Positions 32,827 to 41,905 of a stretch of 43,816 bases of DNA are shown here, in pieces (position 1 is the stretch's first letter; each line of letters opens with the position of its first letter). The translations under genes and the position numbers were made by a program. This stretch comes from an uncultured Rhodospirillales bacterium (GTDB taxonomy: Bacteria; Pseudomonadota; Alphaproteobacteria; Acetobacterales; Acetobacteraceae): assembly GCA_903823665.1 (NCBI GenBank), contig CAIJTR010000145.1, positions 1 through 43,816 on the forward strand, written 5' to 3'. Below the pieces are notes generated by a model. That model did not search any database. It saw only the letters and a list, made by a program, of their open reading frames with translations, and was not told the origin of the DNA.

Positions 32827-33978
32827 ATGCTCGGACCGAATGAAACCACGCCCGCGATTGCAGCACTCACCCGCGTGCATGTATTGCCGATCCTGCCAAC
32901 CCATCGTTCGGCAGGGATGGTGGGATTGCAGGATATCTCGCTGCGCATCCAAAAGGGCGAGATCGTCTCGCTGCTCGATGCTGAGATGGGCGGCGGGGCG
33001 GATAGCGTATTGGCGGTGTTCGCGGGCACCGTACGCGCTTCGGCTGGGCAGGTGGCGCTGGACAGCAAGCTGGTTGGCACCAAGCTGCCGCATCAGCGTA
33101 TGATCGGCCTAGTCTCTCGTGATCTGATGCTGTTTCCAACCCACACCGTGATAGAGCATGCGCGGTTTTCGCCTGGCGTGAGCGCCAAGCGGTGTGATGC
33201 GGTTTTGGAGCGGCTGGAGCTTACGGTTGTTGCCCGGCAGCGACCAGCCGAGCTGTCGCCGTCGCAGCAGTTTCGCGTGGCCCTAGCTCGCGCGCTGGCA
33301 CGGGGGCCGAAACTGCTGCTGTTGCAAGACCCGCCAGGTGGGCTGTCCGCCGATCCCACGCTGAAGCCGTTGCTGCGCAGCATAGCAAGCGAAACGCAGA
33401 CTGCCATTCTGCACGCCTGCGGTGACGTGGCGTCTGTTTATTCATTCGCCGATCGAGTGGGCGTGTTGAATTTCGGCTGGATGCAGCAGATCGGCGCACC
33501 GCTGTCGCTGTATGACCGGCCAGATAGTCTGACAGTGGCTCGCGCGATGGGTGCGCTCAATCTGCTCGAAGGCGTTGTTGTCGACAGTGAGGAAGATGTG
33601 GCGCGCATCCGGCTGACGGGTGGGCCGCTGGTGGAAGCCCGCGCCGGTCAGCAATTGCAGCCGAATGAGCCCTGTGTCGTGGCGCTGCGGCCTGAGCGCA
33701 TTGCAGTGGCCGCCATGCGCCCTGATGAACTTGGCGATGGCGCGGTTCCCGTGTGGCTGATCGAGACGATGTTTGCGGGTGAAAAGACCGTTATGCGGTT
33801 CCGTATGGATGCCCGCGCCCCGTCGCCGAACGCAGCCAATCTTGGGGACGCGCAGCCTAGAGCGTCACAGGAGTTGATCGTCACGCGGCCGTCCAGTGCC
33901 GCGCCGCTACGTGGCCAGATGTTGTCGCTGGCGTGGCAGGCGCACCAAGCCCATGCCTTCCGTCTTGAGGTGGCCTGA
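32827..33978 (+). CDS. PotA-like ABC ATPase homologue with all catalytic motifs lost
   Basis: This 383-residue protein aligns in outline with spermidine/putrescine-type ATPases: LQDISLRIQKGEIVSLL, then AVFAG, LMLFPTHTVIEHA, VALARALARGPKLLLL, ADRVGVL and a C-terminal TOBE part with VALRPERIAVAA. None of the motifs needed for ATP work remains. Walker A (about 51-59) is DAEMGGGAD without Gly-Lys-Ser/Thr. The Q-loop is VSRD. The signature LSGGQ is LSPSQ (143-147). The Walker B Asp-Glu is Gln-Asp (167-168), the D-loop is GGLS, and the H-loop His is replaced (CGD at 198-200). The frame is unbroken and followed 2 bases later by a permease. It may be an inactive regulatory or structural subunit, or an old remnant. 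Confidence 0.75.
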   Translation: MLGPNETTPAIAALTRVHVLPILPTHRSAGMVGLQDISLRIQKGEIVSLLDAEMGGGADSVLAVFAGTVRASAGQVALDSKLVGTKLPHQRMIGLVSRDLMLFPTHTVIEHARFSPGVSAKRCDAVLERLELTVVARQRPAELSPSQQFRVALARALARGPKLLLLQDPPGGLSADPTLKPLLRSIASETQTAILHACGDVASVYSFADRVGVLNFGWMQQIGAPLSLYDRPDSLTVARAMGALNLLEGVVVDSEEDVARIRLTGGPLVEARAGQQLQPNEPCVVALRPERIAVAAMRPDELGDGAVPVWLIETMFAGEKTVMRFRMDARAPSPNAANLGDAQPRASQELIVTRPSSAAPLRGQMLSLAWQAHQAHAFRLEVA

Positions 33979-33980
33979 GC

Positions 33981-34673
33981 ATGGGAGCGTTTCTTGGCTG
34001 GGGTAGCCTGCTGCTTTTGCTGTTGCTGCAATTCGTGCTGTCCGGGTGGAGTTCGCTGCTGACGGTACACGGCGTTGTTGGGGCGGATTATCCGGCCGGG
34101 ATGCTGGCGGGTTTGTTTGGCGGCCAACTCACCGTGGTGCTTTGCTGGATTGCGGCGGTGGGTGCCGTGCTGCCCGGTGGTCTTGTGGCGCTGCTGATGT
34201 GGCGCGTTCGGGCCGGTGTCGCGACGCTTGCGGTGTTTTTGGTGCCGTTGCTGCTGCCGTTGCCATACGCCCTGTTGGAGGGTGACACGTTGCTGCTGTT
34301 TGCGTCCCCGGTGGCGTTGGCACAGGGCATGGCCATCGGCGCGCTGTTGGGCTTTTTGCGTCTGAGGGGCCTCAATCCAGACGTACTAAAGGCTGCGGCC
34401 AACTGCGGTGTTGGGCCGATTTCCGCGTATTTTCGCATTGTGGTGCGGCTGGCTTTGCCGGCGATGGCGGCCTCGGCACTGCTTGCGGTACTGATGCAGG
34501 CTGCAGCCATCACCGCCATGTCTGCGGTGATGGCCGGCAAGATCGCAGGGTTTGTTGTGCCTGATCCGTTGCGTTGGGATCAACTGCTGCAGGCGGTGGC
34601 GACCGGCGGCGGCATTGCGGCGGTGCTGGCTCTGCTGATGATCCTCGCTTTGGGGATGATGCGGCGGCAGTGA
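33981..34673 (+). CDS. ABC transporter permease-like protein (PotC/PotI type)
   Basis: This 230-residue membrane protein has about six hydrophobic segments. The segment DVLKAAANCGVGPISAYFRI followed by RLALPAMAASALL corresponds to the EAA loop by which such permeases dock on their ATPase (EAA, then G, then LP). The first position of the EAA is Lys and the loop is somewhat divergent. It follows the degenerate ATPase by 2 bases and overlaps the YaiI-family gene as GTGA. No substrate-binding protein or second permease is present, so this is not a complete transporter. Confidence 0.75.
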   Translation: MGAFLGWGSLLLLLLLQFVLSGWSSLLTVHGVVGADYPAGMLAGLFGGQLTVVLCWIAAVGAVLPGGLVALLMWRVRAGVATLAVFLVPLLLPLPYALLEGDTLLLFASPVALAQGMAIGALLGFLRLRGLNPDVLKAAANCGVGPISAYFRIVVRLALPAMAASALLAVLMQAAAITAMSAVMAGKIAGFVVPDPLRWDQLLQAVATGGGIAAVLALLMILALGMMRRQ

Positions 34674-35161
34674 CGATCCTTTATGTCGATGGCGATGCGT
34701 GCCCGGTGCGCGAGGAAGTATATCGCGTGGCCACCCGGCTTTCGTTGCGGGTGTTTGTTGTGGCCAATGGCTCCCGTCCGATCCGGCCGCCGGAGAACAA
34801 GCTGGTGACGATGATCACCGTTTCGGACGGGGCGGACGTGGCGGACGACTGGATTGCCGAGCGGATCGCCCCGGGCGATGTGTGCGTGACGTCTGACATT
34901 CCGCTGGCGGGGCGGTGCTTGGCGGCGGGTGGCCGTGCGTTGTCACCGAAGGGGCATCTGTGGACGGCGGATAATATCGGGCAGGCGCTGGCCGGACGCG
35001 CGATTGCGCAGCATTTGCGCGAGATTGGGGCGAGCACTGGTGGGCCTTCTGCTTTGACCAAGGTCGATCGCTCGAATTTCCTGGCGGCGTTGGACACGTT
35101 GATCCATCAGAAGGCGCGCGTGGCTCCGCGTATTCCGCCCGGCGCGGGGTGGCCGGGGTAA
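34670..35161 (+). CDS. YaiI/YqxD (DUF188) family protein
   Basis: This 163-residue cytoplasmic protein belongs to UPF0178, a PIN-like fold family of unknown function. ILYVDGDACPVREEVYRVA at the N-terminus holds its conserved acidic and Cys residues. Further marks are VVANGS, the VSDGADVADDWIAERIAPGD segment, VTSDIPLAGRCL and ALTKVDRSNFLAALD. GTG 34670 overlaps the permease stop (GTGA), so it is translated with the pseudo-ABC genes. Other in-frame starts upstream would lie deep in the permease. Confidence 0.9.
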   Translation: MTILYVDGDACPVREEVYRVATRLSLRVFVVANGSRPIRPPENKLVTMITVSDGADVADDWIAERIAPGDVCVTSDIPLAGRCLAAGGRALSPKGHLWTADNIGQALAGRAIAQHLREIGASTGGPSALTKVDRSNFLAALDTLIHQKARVAPRIPPGAGWPG

Positions 35162-35188
35162 GGTGCGTCGTGCCTGAGCGCCGCACCT
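35161..35188. terminator. Inverted repeat between convergent genes
   Basis: AGGTGCG (35161-35167) pairs with CGCACCT (35182-35188), and the inner bases extend the stem imperfectly. It starts on the last base of the YaiI stop and ends 23 bases before the hydratase stop. A shared terminator without U-run is likely. Confidence 0.35.
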
Positions 35189-35211
35189 CTGCCTACAGCT
35201 TGAGACTTGGA

Positions 35212-35967
35212 TCAGACGTAATCGACGAACACTTCGCCAAGGCTGGGGTAGCGCACGCGGACGCGGGCGGTGTGGCCCACGATGCGCTTGCCGGTCCAGC
35301 TGCCGCAGGTGACAAACTGGCCGGCTTTCAGGCCACCGGCCCAGACGGCACCCTCGTTGGCCATCCAGACGACAAGGCGGATCATGTCACCGGCGGGGTT
35401 GCCGGTGTGGGTCATTTGCAGCGCGCCGTCGACGTATTGCTCGACGACCTCGCTTGCGAAATCGATGCCGTGCCAATCGGTGCGGCCAGCCCCGTAGATC
35501 AGACCGCCGTGCGATTGCGTGTCGGCCAGATTGGTAAAGGGGGAGACGGCGTCGGGGTCGTGGTAACGACTGTCGAGCACTTCAATGACCGGGTGGGCTG
35601 CGACCATGGCGGCGATCACCTCCTCGCGGGAGTAGGGCTCGGGGCGGGGTGGCAGGTCGTGGCCGATGCGAAACGCCACTTCGGCCTCGATGCCGCGCAG
35701 AGTGTGGGCGGAGGTGGTGGCTGGGCTTGCGACGACGCCAGATGCCGGGAGGGCTCCGCATTGGAAGGCAGCATCGGGTTGCGGGCCGGTGACGCCGACT
35801 TTCCAGCCGCCGATGCCGCTGAAGGTCTCGGCGATCAGGTGCTGGATCGCGTAGGCCTCAGGCCGGTCCTTCGGCTGCAATTCGGCGGGCAGATCGGCCA
35901 GTTTGTTCGTGGGATTGCTGCGGGCGGCGAGCAGGAGGTCGGCTGCTTGGCGGGCGATGTTGGACAC
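35212..35967 (-). CDS. 2-keto-4-pentenoate hydratase / fumarylacetoacetase-superfamily hydratase
   Basis: This 251-residue cytoplasmic enzyme is of the MhpD/DmpE-type hydratase family, which adds water to 2-hydroxypenta-2,4-dienoates in aromatic meta-cleavage. Marks are GWKVGVTG near residue 54, GIEAEVAFRIG near 91 with the metal-binding Glu pair, HPVIEVLDSRY near 124 and the NPAGDMIRLVVWMAN and AGQFVTCGSWTG segments. The start is GTG 35967 with GGAG about 8 bases upstream. No other ring-cleavage gene is present, so the substrate is uncertain. It is divergent from the GNAT gene. Confidence 0.83.
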   Translation of the reverse strand: MSNIARQAADLLLAARSNPTNKLADLPAELQPKDRPEAYAIQHLIAETFSGIGGWKVGVTGPQPDAAFQCGALPASGVVASPATTSAHTLRGIEAEVAFRIGHDLPPRPEPYSREEVIAAMVAAHPVIEVLDSRYHDPDAVSPFTNLADTQSHGGLIYGAGRTDWHGIDFASEVVEQYVDGALQMTHTGNPAGDMIRLVVWMANEGAVWAGGLKAGQFVTCGSWTGKRIVGHTARVRVRYPSLGEVFVDYV

Positions 35968-36051
35968 GGGGCGTCTCCTCTTGGCGTTTCATCCGGTGTA
36001 GGGCGGCTCGGACCCACTTGTCCAACCACGGCGAACGCGAGAGAAACGCGC

Positions 36052-36903
36052 ATGCAGATCGAACTCACTGACAGCAACGACCCATCCTTGCGCGCGGCCA
36101 TTCTGGTGCCGCTGGCGGCACATCTGCAGGCCAGCACAGGGATCAGCACGCCTGGCGTGTCGCTGTCGATTATCCTGCGCGATGCGCGCGGTGTCGTCGA
36201 AGGCGGCATGTTCGGCTCAGTGCGGTATCATTGGTTCAAGCTCGAATTCGCTTTCATCCCCGAACATCGCCGCGGGGAGCGAAACGGTGCGCGGATGTTG
36301 TCCGCAATGGAGGCAGCCGCTGTGCGGCATGGCGCACTCGGCGCATGGATGCAGAGCTTCAGCTTTCAGGCCCCGGGATTTTACATCAAGCAGGGCTATC
36401 ATGAAGTGGGCCGCCTGCTGGATCGCCCGCCGGGTCATTATGACGCGTTCCTGGCCAAAACCGAAGGCTTCGCCCAAGAAGGTTCACCATTCGACGTCAG
36501 CGAAACCTTGGCCGCCGATGATCGCCTCGCGGTGATGGAACGTCTGCGCGCATGGTCAGACCAATTCGCTCCGCCGGGCGATCGGCGCGATCTGTCTTTG
36601 CTGGTGCGCAATGAGGCGGGCGACATCATCGGCGGTCTGTGGGGCCGGTCCGGGCGGGACTGGCTGTTCATTGACCTCCTTGCTCTACCGCCGGAACTGC
36701 GCGGCGAGCGGCTGGGCTCGCGGCTGATGGACATGGCGGAGGCAGAGGCGCGCAAACGGGGCTGCATTGGCGTGTGGCTCGACACGTTCAGCTTCCAGGC
36801 GCGGCCGTTTTATGAGAAGCGCGGGTTTCAGGTGTTTGCCGAAATCCCGGACTACCCGCGCGGGCATCATCGCTACTTCCTCTCCAAGCGTTTGGATACC
36901 TGA
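36052..36903 (+). CDS. Tandem GNAT-domain acetyltransferase
   Basis: This 283-residue protein is made of two GNAT domains. Each has the acetyl-CoA loop (GERNGARML near residue 77 and GERLGSRLM near 221) and an almost identical later motif (SFSFQAPGFYIKQGYHEVG and TFSFQARPFYEKRGFQVFA). Both end with GHYDAFLAK or GHHRYFLSK. The repeats clearly come from an internal duplication. The substrate is unknown. ATG 36052 was chosen at the start of the first domain. It is coupled (TGATG) to ribF downstream. Confidence 0.87.
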   Translation: MQIELTDSNDPSLRAAILVPLAAHLQASTGISTPGVSLSIILRDARGVVEGGMFGSVRYHWFKLEFAFIPEHRRGERNGARMLSAMEAAAVRHGALGAWMQSFSFQAPGFYIKQGYHEVGRLLDRPPGHYDAFLAKTEGFAQEGSPFDVSETLAADDRLAVMERLRAWSDQFAPPGDRRDLSLLVRNEAGDIIGGLWGRSGRDWLFIDLLALPPELRGERLGSRLMDMAEAEARKRGCIGVWLDTFSFQARPFYEKRGFQVFAEIPDYPRGHHRYFLSKRLDT

Positions 36904-37844
36904 TGGCCTTGCACTCGAATTGGCGTGATGTTCCCGCTTCGGCACATGGCTGCGTGCTGGCGCTGGGCAATTTCGACGGGGTGCATCGCGGTCATGCGCA
37001 TCTGCTGCACGCGGCGCATTCGGCGCGGCCTGACGCGCCGCTGGGTGTGGTGACGTTCGAGCCGCATCCGCGGGCGTTGTTCCGGCCGGATGATCCGCCG
37101 TTTCGGCTGACGGCATCGCCGGAGCGGGCGGTGCTGCTGCATGAACGCGGTGTGCGGGAGATCTTTGAAATCCGGTTTGACGCCGAGTTTTCGGACCTGA
37201 CGGCTGAGGATTTCGTGGTCGATGTGCTGCACCGGCATCTGGGTGCGGTGCATCTGGCCTGTGGGTCGGATTTCGCGTTTGGGCATCGTCGCGGCGGGAA
37301 CACCGAGTTCCTGGCGGCGCGTGCGGAGGCGCTGGGGATTGGGCTGACGCTGGTTCCGCAACTGACGGATGCGTCGGGGCCGATCTCATCCAGCCGGGTG
37401 CGCCGGGCGCTGCAGGACGGATATCCGGAGCGGGCCAGCGAGTTGCTGGGGCGGGACTGGGCGATCACCGGGCCTGTGGCGCACGGCGATGCGCGGGGGC
37501 GGACGATCGGGTTCCCGACTGCCAACATCGCGCTGGGCGAGCATTTGGAACCGGCCCGCGGGGTCTATGCCGTGCGGGCAAAGCTGCCGGACGGGCGGCT
37601 GGTGCCGGGCGTGGCGAATATTGGGCGGCGGCCGACGGTGGCGGAGGGCGCGATCTCACGGTTGGAGGCGCATCTGTTTGATTTCGCACAGGACCTTTAT
37701 GGCCAGACGCTTTCAGTGGCGCTGTGTGCGTTCATCCGTCCGGAGCGGAAATTCAGCGATTTTGCCGCCTTGCACGCCCAAATCATTGCCGATGCCGCCC
37801 ATGCGCGCAGTTTGCTTGACCCGTGGGGCGGGCTTTCTGCATAG
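36903..37844 (+). CDS. ribF: Bifunctional riboflavin kinase / FAD synthetase
   Basis: This 313-residue enzyme makes FMN from riboflavin and then FAD. The N-terminal FAD synthetase part has ALGNFDGVHRGHAHLL (nucleotidyltransferase HxGH-like motif), VVTFEPHPRALF and FAFGHRRGGN. The C-terminal kinase has HGDARGRTIGFPTANI, then GVYAVRA, VANIGRRPT and the FDFAQDLYGQ helix. The length is typical. ATG 36903 shares one base with the GNAT stop (TGATG). It opens the conserved block towards ileS and lspA. Confidence 0.95.
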   Translation: MALHSNWRDVPASAHGCVLALGNFDGVHRGHAHLLHAAHSARPDAPLGVVTFEPHPRALFRPDDPPFRLTASPERAVLLHERGVREIFEIRFDAEFSDLTAEDFVVDVLHRHLGAVHLACGSDFAFGHRRGGNTEFLAARAEALGIGLTLVPQLTDASGPISSSRVRRALQDGYPERASELLGRDWAITGPVAHGDARGRTIGFPTANIALGEHLEPARGVYAVRAKLPDGRLVPGVANIGRRPTVAEGAISRLEAHLFDFAQDLYGQTLSVALCAFIRPERKFSDFAALHAQIIADAAHARSLLDPWGGLSA

Positions 37845-37885
37845 TTCCGGCCATGAACAGGGTCCTCTCCGCGCGAATTATGTGA

Positions 37886-37901
37886 CCGGCGTTTTCGCCG
37901 G
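37886..37901 (+). other. Short stem-loop in the ribF-ileS gap
   Basis: CCGGCG (37886-37891) and CGCCGG (37896-37901) flank TTTT. It lies 42 bases after ribF and 52 before the ileS ATG. It lacks a U-run. The gap holds no T-box or other leader that I recognise. Confidence 0.3.
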
Positions 37902-37952
37902 ATGACGCATGCGCCCTTGCCCTAAGTGCCACAATGTCGCACGAGACCCATC

Positions 37953-40745
37953 ATGAACGACACACCTGTAGTGGCCGATTACCGCGGTACCGTATTCCTG
38001 CCCACCACCGACTTCCCGATGCGGGGCGATCTGCCTGCGCGGGAGCCCGCTCTGCTCGCCCGATGGCAGGCGATGGGGCTTTGGGAGAAGCTGCGCGCCT
38101 CGCGTCAGGGGCGGGAGAAGTTCATCCTGCATGACGGCCCGCCCTACGCGAACGGGCATCTGCACATCGGCCACGCGCTGAACAAAATCCTGAAAGATGT
38201 CGTCAACCGTTCGCGCCAGATGGCGGGGCAGGATGCGCTGTACATCCCGGGATGGGACTGTCACGGGCTGCCGATCGAATGGAAGATCGAGGAGCAATAC
38301 CGCAAGGAAGGCCGCGACAAGGATGCCGTGCCGGTGCTGCAGTTCCGCGCCGAGTGCCGCGCCTACGCCGCCGAGTGGGTGAAGATCCAGGCGGAGGAGT
38401 TCCGCAGGCTGGGCGTTGAGGGCGACTGGGCCGAGCGCTACGCCACGATGGATTTCGGCTCTGAGGCGATCATCGCCGGTGAGATCGGCAAGTTCCTGCT
38501 CAATGGCGCGCTGTATCGCGGGCTGCGGCCAGTGATGTGGTCGCCGGTGGAAAAGACGGCGCTGGCGGAGGCGGAGATCGAGTATCACGATCATACCTCG
38601 ACCACGATCACGGTGCGCTTCCCGGTGATCTCCAGCCCGCGCGCGGAGCTGCACGGCGCTTCGGTGGTGATCTGGACGACGACGCCGTGGACCATGCCGG
38701 GCAATCGCGCCATCGCGTGTGGGGCGGAGATCGAATATGCGGTGGCCCGCATCGACAGCGTGGCTGAGGGGTCGCTGGCGCGGGCCGGTGAGACGGTGGT
38801 GGTGGCGCTGGAGCTGCTGCCGAAGTTCTGCGCCGACACCAAGGTTGAGACGCATCATGTGGTGCATGTGCTCACTGGCGCTGATCTGGCGGGCACGATC
38901 TGCGCGCATCCGCTGGCCAATACCGGCTATCCGCATCAGGTGCCGCTGCTGACCGCGGATTTCGTCACCACCGAGCAGGGCACCGGGCTGGTCCATATCG
39001 CCCCCAGCCATGGCGAGGACGATTTCGCGCTGGGCCGGGCGCATGGCCTGGAAATCCCGGAGACGGTGGCCGATGACGGCACGCTCACGCACTTCGCGCC
39101 GGGGTTTGAGGGCGTGCATGTGTACAAGGCGGCCCCGCCGGTGATTGCGGCGCTGACCGAGGCCGGGATGCTGCTGGCGACGACGAAGTTTGTGCATTCC
39201 TATCCACATAGCTGGCGCTCGAAGGCCCCGCTGATTTTCCGCGCCACGCCGCAATGGTTCATCCGCATGGATGGGCCGGACGATATTCGCGGCAAGGCGC
39301 TCGCTGCCATCGATGCCACGCAGTTCGTGCCGGATCAGGGCCGCAACCGCATCGGGGCGATGATCGCCAGCCGTCCGGATTGGTGCATCAGCCGTCAGCG
39401 CGCCTGGGGTGTTCCGATCCCGGTGTTCGTCGAGAAAGCCACCGGTACGCCGTTGCGCGATCCCGATGTAGTGGAACGCATCGTGGCCGCTTTCAAGGAA
39501 AAAGGTGCCGATGCGTGGTATAGCTCGCCTGCGTCGGTTTTTCTCGGCAACGAGCGCGACCCGGATGCCTATGAGCAGGTGATGGACATCGTCGATGTGT
39601 GGTTCGAGAGCGGCTCGACCCATGCGTTCACGCTGGAGGCGCGCGGGTTGCCGTGGCCTGCGGACCTTTACCTCGAAGGCAGCGATCAGCATCGTGGCTG
39701 GTTCCATTCCTCGCTTCTCGAAGCAGTTGGAACACGTGGCGTGGCCCCGTTCAAGGCCATTCTGACGCATGGCTTCGTGCTCGACGAGGCCGGGCGGAAG
39801 ATGAGCAAGTCGCTCGGCAACGTGACGGCACCGCAGGAAGTATCCGACAAATACGGTGCCGATATTCTGCGGCTGTGGGTGATGAACTCCGACACCACCG
39901 AGGATTTGCGGATCGGGCCGGAGATTTTGAAGCAGCAGGCGGAACTGTATCGCCGCATCCGCAACACGCTGCGCTGGGTTTTGGGCTCGCTGGACGGGTT
40001 CACCGAGGCCGAGCGGGTGGATGTATCCGAGATGCCGGAGCTGGAGCGATTTGTGTTGCACCGTCTGTCGGAACTGGACACCCAACTGCGACATGCAGTG
40101 GCGAGCTATGATTGGACCGGCGTGATCCCAGCCATTCACGTGTTCTGTGGCAATGATCTGTCGGCGTTCTACTTCGATGTGCGCAAGGACGCGATCTATT
40201 GCGATCGTCCAGACAGTCTGCGGCGGCGGGCGGCGCGGACGGTTCTGGATCATCTGCATCGCTGCCTCTGCACCTGGCTCGCCCCGGTGCTGGTGTTCAC
40301 GGCTGAGGAAGCGTGGGTGTCGCGCTTTGGCGAGGCGGAGAGCGTGCATTTGCAGGAATTCCCGGCCATCCCCGATGCGTGGCGCGATGCGGCGCTGGGT
40401 GAGCGGTGGGCGCAAATTCGTGAGCAGCGCCGTGTCATCACCACGGAACTGGAAGGTCTGCGCAAGGCGGGCCAGCTGAAATCCTCGCTGCAGGGCAGGC
40501 TGACGGTGACGGCGGCTGAAACGGCAGCGCTGCCGCTGGATATCTGGGCCGAACTTGCCATCGTCTCGGTGGCGGAGCAGGGCGCGAGCCTGGGCGTCGA
40601 TTTGGCACCTGGTGAGAAATGCGGGCGCTGCTGGAAGTTCTTGACCGAGGTGGGCTCCGTCGCCAAGCATCCGACTTTGTGCGTGCGCTGTGCCGACGCG
40701 GTCGATCATCTCGCCTGCGAGCCTGTTTCCAGCGAGCCTGCCTGA
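37953..40745 (+). CDS. ileS: Isoleucyl-tRNA synthetase
   Basis: This 930-residue class I synthetase charges tRNA-Ile. The HIGH motif is in [19 protein letters not shown] (about residue 62). The editing domain follows ([16 protein letters not shown] near 245, then [11 protein letters not shown]). The KMSKS motif is [10 protein letters not shown] near 615. The anticodon-binding domain and a C-terminal zinc finger (CGRC near 890, then CVRC) complete the bacterial type. ATG 37953 was chosen; GTG 37926 would add nine residues outside the family start. The next gene, lspA, overlaps its stop as TGATG. Confidence 0.97.
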   Translation: MNDTPVVADYRGTVFLPTTDFPMRGDLPAREPALLARWQAMGLWEKLRASRQGREKFILHDGPPYANGHLHIGHALNKILKDVVNRSRQMAGQDALYIPGWDCHGLPIEWKIEEQYRKEGRDKDAVPVLQFRAECRAYAAEWVKIQAEEFRRLGVEGDWAERYATMDFGSEAIIAGEIGKFLLNGALYRGLRPVMWSPVEKTALAEAEIEYHDHTSTTITVRFPVISSPRAELHGASVVIWTTTPWTMPGNRAIACGAEIEYAVARIDSVAEGSLARAGETVVVALELLPKFCADTKVETHHVVHVLTGADLAGTICAHPLANTGYPHQVPLLTADFVTTEQGTGLVHIAPSHGEDDFALGRAHGLEIPETVADDGTLTHFAPGFEGVHVYKAAPPVIAALTEAGMLLATTKFVHSYPHSWRSKAPLIFRATPQWFIRMDGPDDIRGKALAAIDATQFVPDQGRNRIGAMIASRPDWCISRQRAWGVPIPVFVEKATGTPLRDPDVVERIVAAFKEKGADAWYSSPASVFLGNERDPDAYEQVMDIVDVWFESGSTHAFTLEARGLPWPADLYLEGSDQHRGWFHSSLLEAVGTRGVAPFKAILTHGFVLDEAGRKMSKSLGNVTAPQEVSDKYGADILRLWVMNSDTTEDLRIGPEILKQQAELYRRIRNTLRWVLGSLDGFTEAERVDVSEMPELERFVLHRLSELDTQLRHAVASYDWTGVIPAIHVFCGNDLSAFYFDVRKDAIYCDRPDSLRRRAARTVLDHLHRCLCTWLAPVLVFTAEEAWVSRFGEAESVHLQEFPAIPDAWRDAALGERWAQIREQRRVITTELEGLRKAGQLKSSLQGRLTVTAAETAALPLDIWAELAIVSVAEQGASLGVDLAPGEKCGRCWKFLTEVGSVAKHPTLCVRCADAVDHLACEPVSSEPA

Positions 40746-41248
40746 TGAGCCGGATGGCGCAGGGCATTTTGGCCGCTCTGCTGGTGCTGGCGGCTGATCA
40801 GGCCAGCAAATGGTGGATTGTCAACGGGCTGGATCTGCCGGAGTTGGGCTCGGTGGCGTTGCTGCCGGTGTTCAGCCTGACCTTCGTGCGCAACACCGGC
40901 GTGACGTTCGGGATGCTCGGCGGCCTGGGTGATGTGGGGGCCTGGATTTTGGCGCTCGTCGCACTTGCCGTGGTGGTGGCGCTGTTCTTCTGGTTGCGCC
41001 GCGCGGAGACGCGGATTGTGGCGACAGCCTTGGGTGCGATTGCCGGCGGTGCGGTCGGCAACGTTCTCGACCGGTTGCGCTTCGGCTGGGTGGTTGATTT
41101 CCTCGACGCGCATGCCTTTGGGTTTCATTGGTATGTGTTCAACGTGGCCGACGCGGCGATTGTCTGTGGGGTGGGCGTGCTGCTGCTCGACAGCATGGTT
41201 CGCAAGCCGGATACCGCGACTCTTGCCGAGCCAGCCGACCGGCGCTAG
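40745..41248 (+). CDS. lspA: Lipoprotein signal peptidase (signal peptidase II)
   Basis: This 167-residue inner-membrane aspartyl protease cleaves prolipoprotein signal peptides. Four membrane segments are visible. The conserved motifs are LAADQASKWWI near residue 15, VRNTGVTFGML near 47, GAIAGGAVGNVLDRLRFGWVVDFLD with its first catalytic Asp, and WYVFNVADAAI with the second. ATG 40745 overlaps the ileS stop. It is next to a lipoprotein gene that would be one of its substrates. Confidence 0.96.
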   Translation: MSRMAQGILAALLVLAADQASKWWIVNGLDLPELGSVALLPVFSLTFVRNTGVTFGMLGGLGDVGAWILALVALAVVVALFFWLRRAETRIVATALGAIAGGAVGNVLDRLRFGWVVDFLDAHAFGFHWYVFNVADAAIVCGVGVLLLDSMVRKPDTATLAEPADRR

Positions 41249-41257
41249 ACAATCTCT

Positions 41258-41842
41258 ATGCCAATCATCACCCGCGCCCGGCGTTTGACTGTTCAGACCG
41301 CCACCGGTCTGGCCCTGCTGATGTCCTTGGTCGGCTGCGGGAGCGGTGACGATCTGGCGCGCAGCATTGGCTTGACGCGTGATGCGCCGGACGAATTCAC
41401 CGTCACCACCCGCGCGCCATTGTCGATGCCGCCTGATTTCAGCATCAAGCCGCCGCAGCCCGGTGCGTCTCGCCCGCAGGAACGATCGGCCAGCGCCTCT
41501 GCCGCTGCAGCGCTGAGCCCGCAGACGGCGCTGAGTTCGGCGAGCAAAACCTCTCCCGGTGAGCAGGCATTGCTTGCCGCTTCCGGTCCGCAGGCACCGA
41601 GCGGCATTCGCACGGACGTGAACAAAGAGGCACATCTCGATGCGGGCAATCCGAGCTTCACGGACCGGCTGATGTTCTGGAAGGCGGCTCCGCAGGCTGG
41701 TACGGTCGTGGATCCGACGAAGGAGTCGCAGCGTCTGCATGAGAACGCGGCACTCGGCCAGCCGACCCAGGCCGGGGACACGCCGATCATTCAGCCGAAA
41801 TCGACACCGCTGCTCAATTCTTTGCTGGGCAACGTGTTCTGA
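41258..41842 (+). CDS. DUF3035 lipoprotein
   Basis: This is a 194-residue predicted lipoprotein. The signal has an Arg-rich start, a hydrophobic core (about 12-24) and the lipobox LVGC, so Cys27 would be lipidated. The conserved LARSIGLTRDAPDEFTVTTR and APLSMPPDF mark DUF3035, whose function is not known. The middle is Ala- and Ser-rich and probably disordered. It follows lspA by 9 bases and is likely in the same operon, as in many alphaproteobacteria. Confidence 0.9.
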   Translation: MPIITRARRLTVQTATGLALLMSLVGCGSGDDLARSIGLTRDAPDEFTVTTRAPLSMPPDFSIKPPQPGASRPQERSASASAAAALSPQTALSSASKTSPGEQALLAASGPQAPSGIRTDVNKEAHLDAGNPSFTDRLMFWKAAPQAGTVVDPTKESQRLHENAALGQPTQAGDTPIIQPKSTPLLNSLLGNVF

Positions 41843-41905
41843 TCTGACGCATGCGGCCGTAAGGCTCGCAAACTTGATCGTCTGACCTGTCCGCGAGGTG
41901 TCGCC

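Noticed and set aside
35149-36051. N-terminal 300-codon extension of the tandem GNAT frame
   Set aside because: It overlaps the reverse-strand hydratase, is glycine-rich shadow sequence, and the GNAT fold begins at the ATG at 36052.
37845-37952. T-box or attenuator ahead of ileS
   Set aside because: Only a 6-base stem with a TTTT loop is present; no T-box sequence, leader peptide or alternative stem was seen.
37878-40709. A 943-codon reverse-strand frame across ileS
   Set aside because: It is rich in Arg, His and Gln with no domain, and lies opposite a textbook IleS. It results from the GC-rich third positions.
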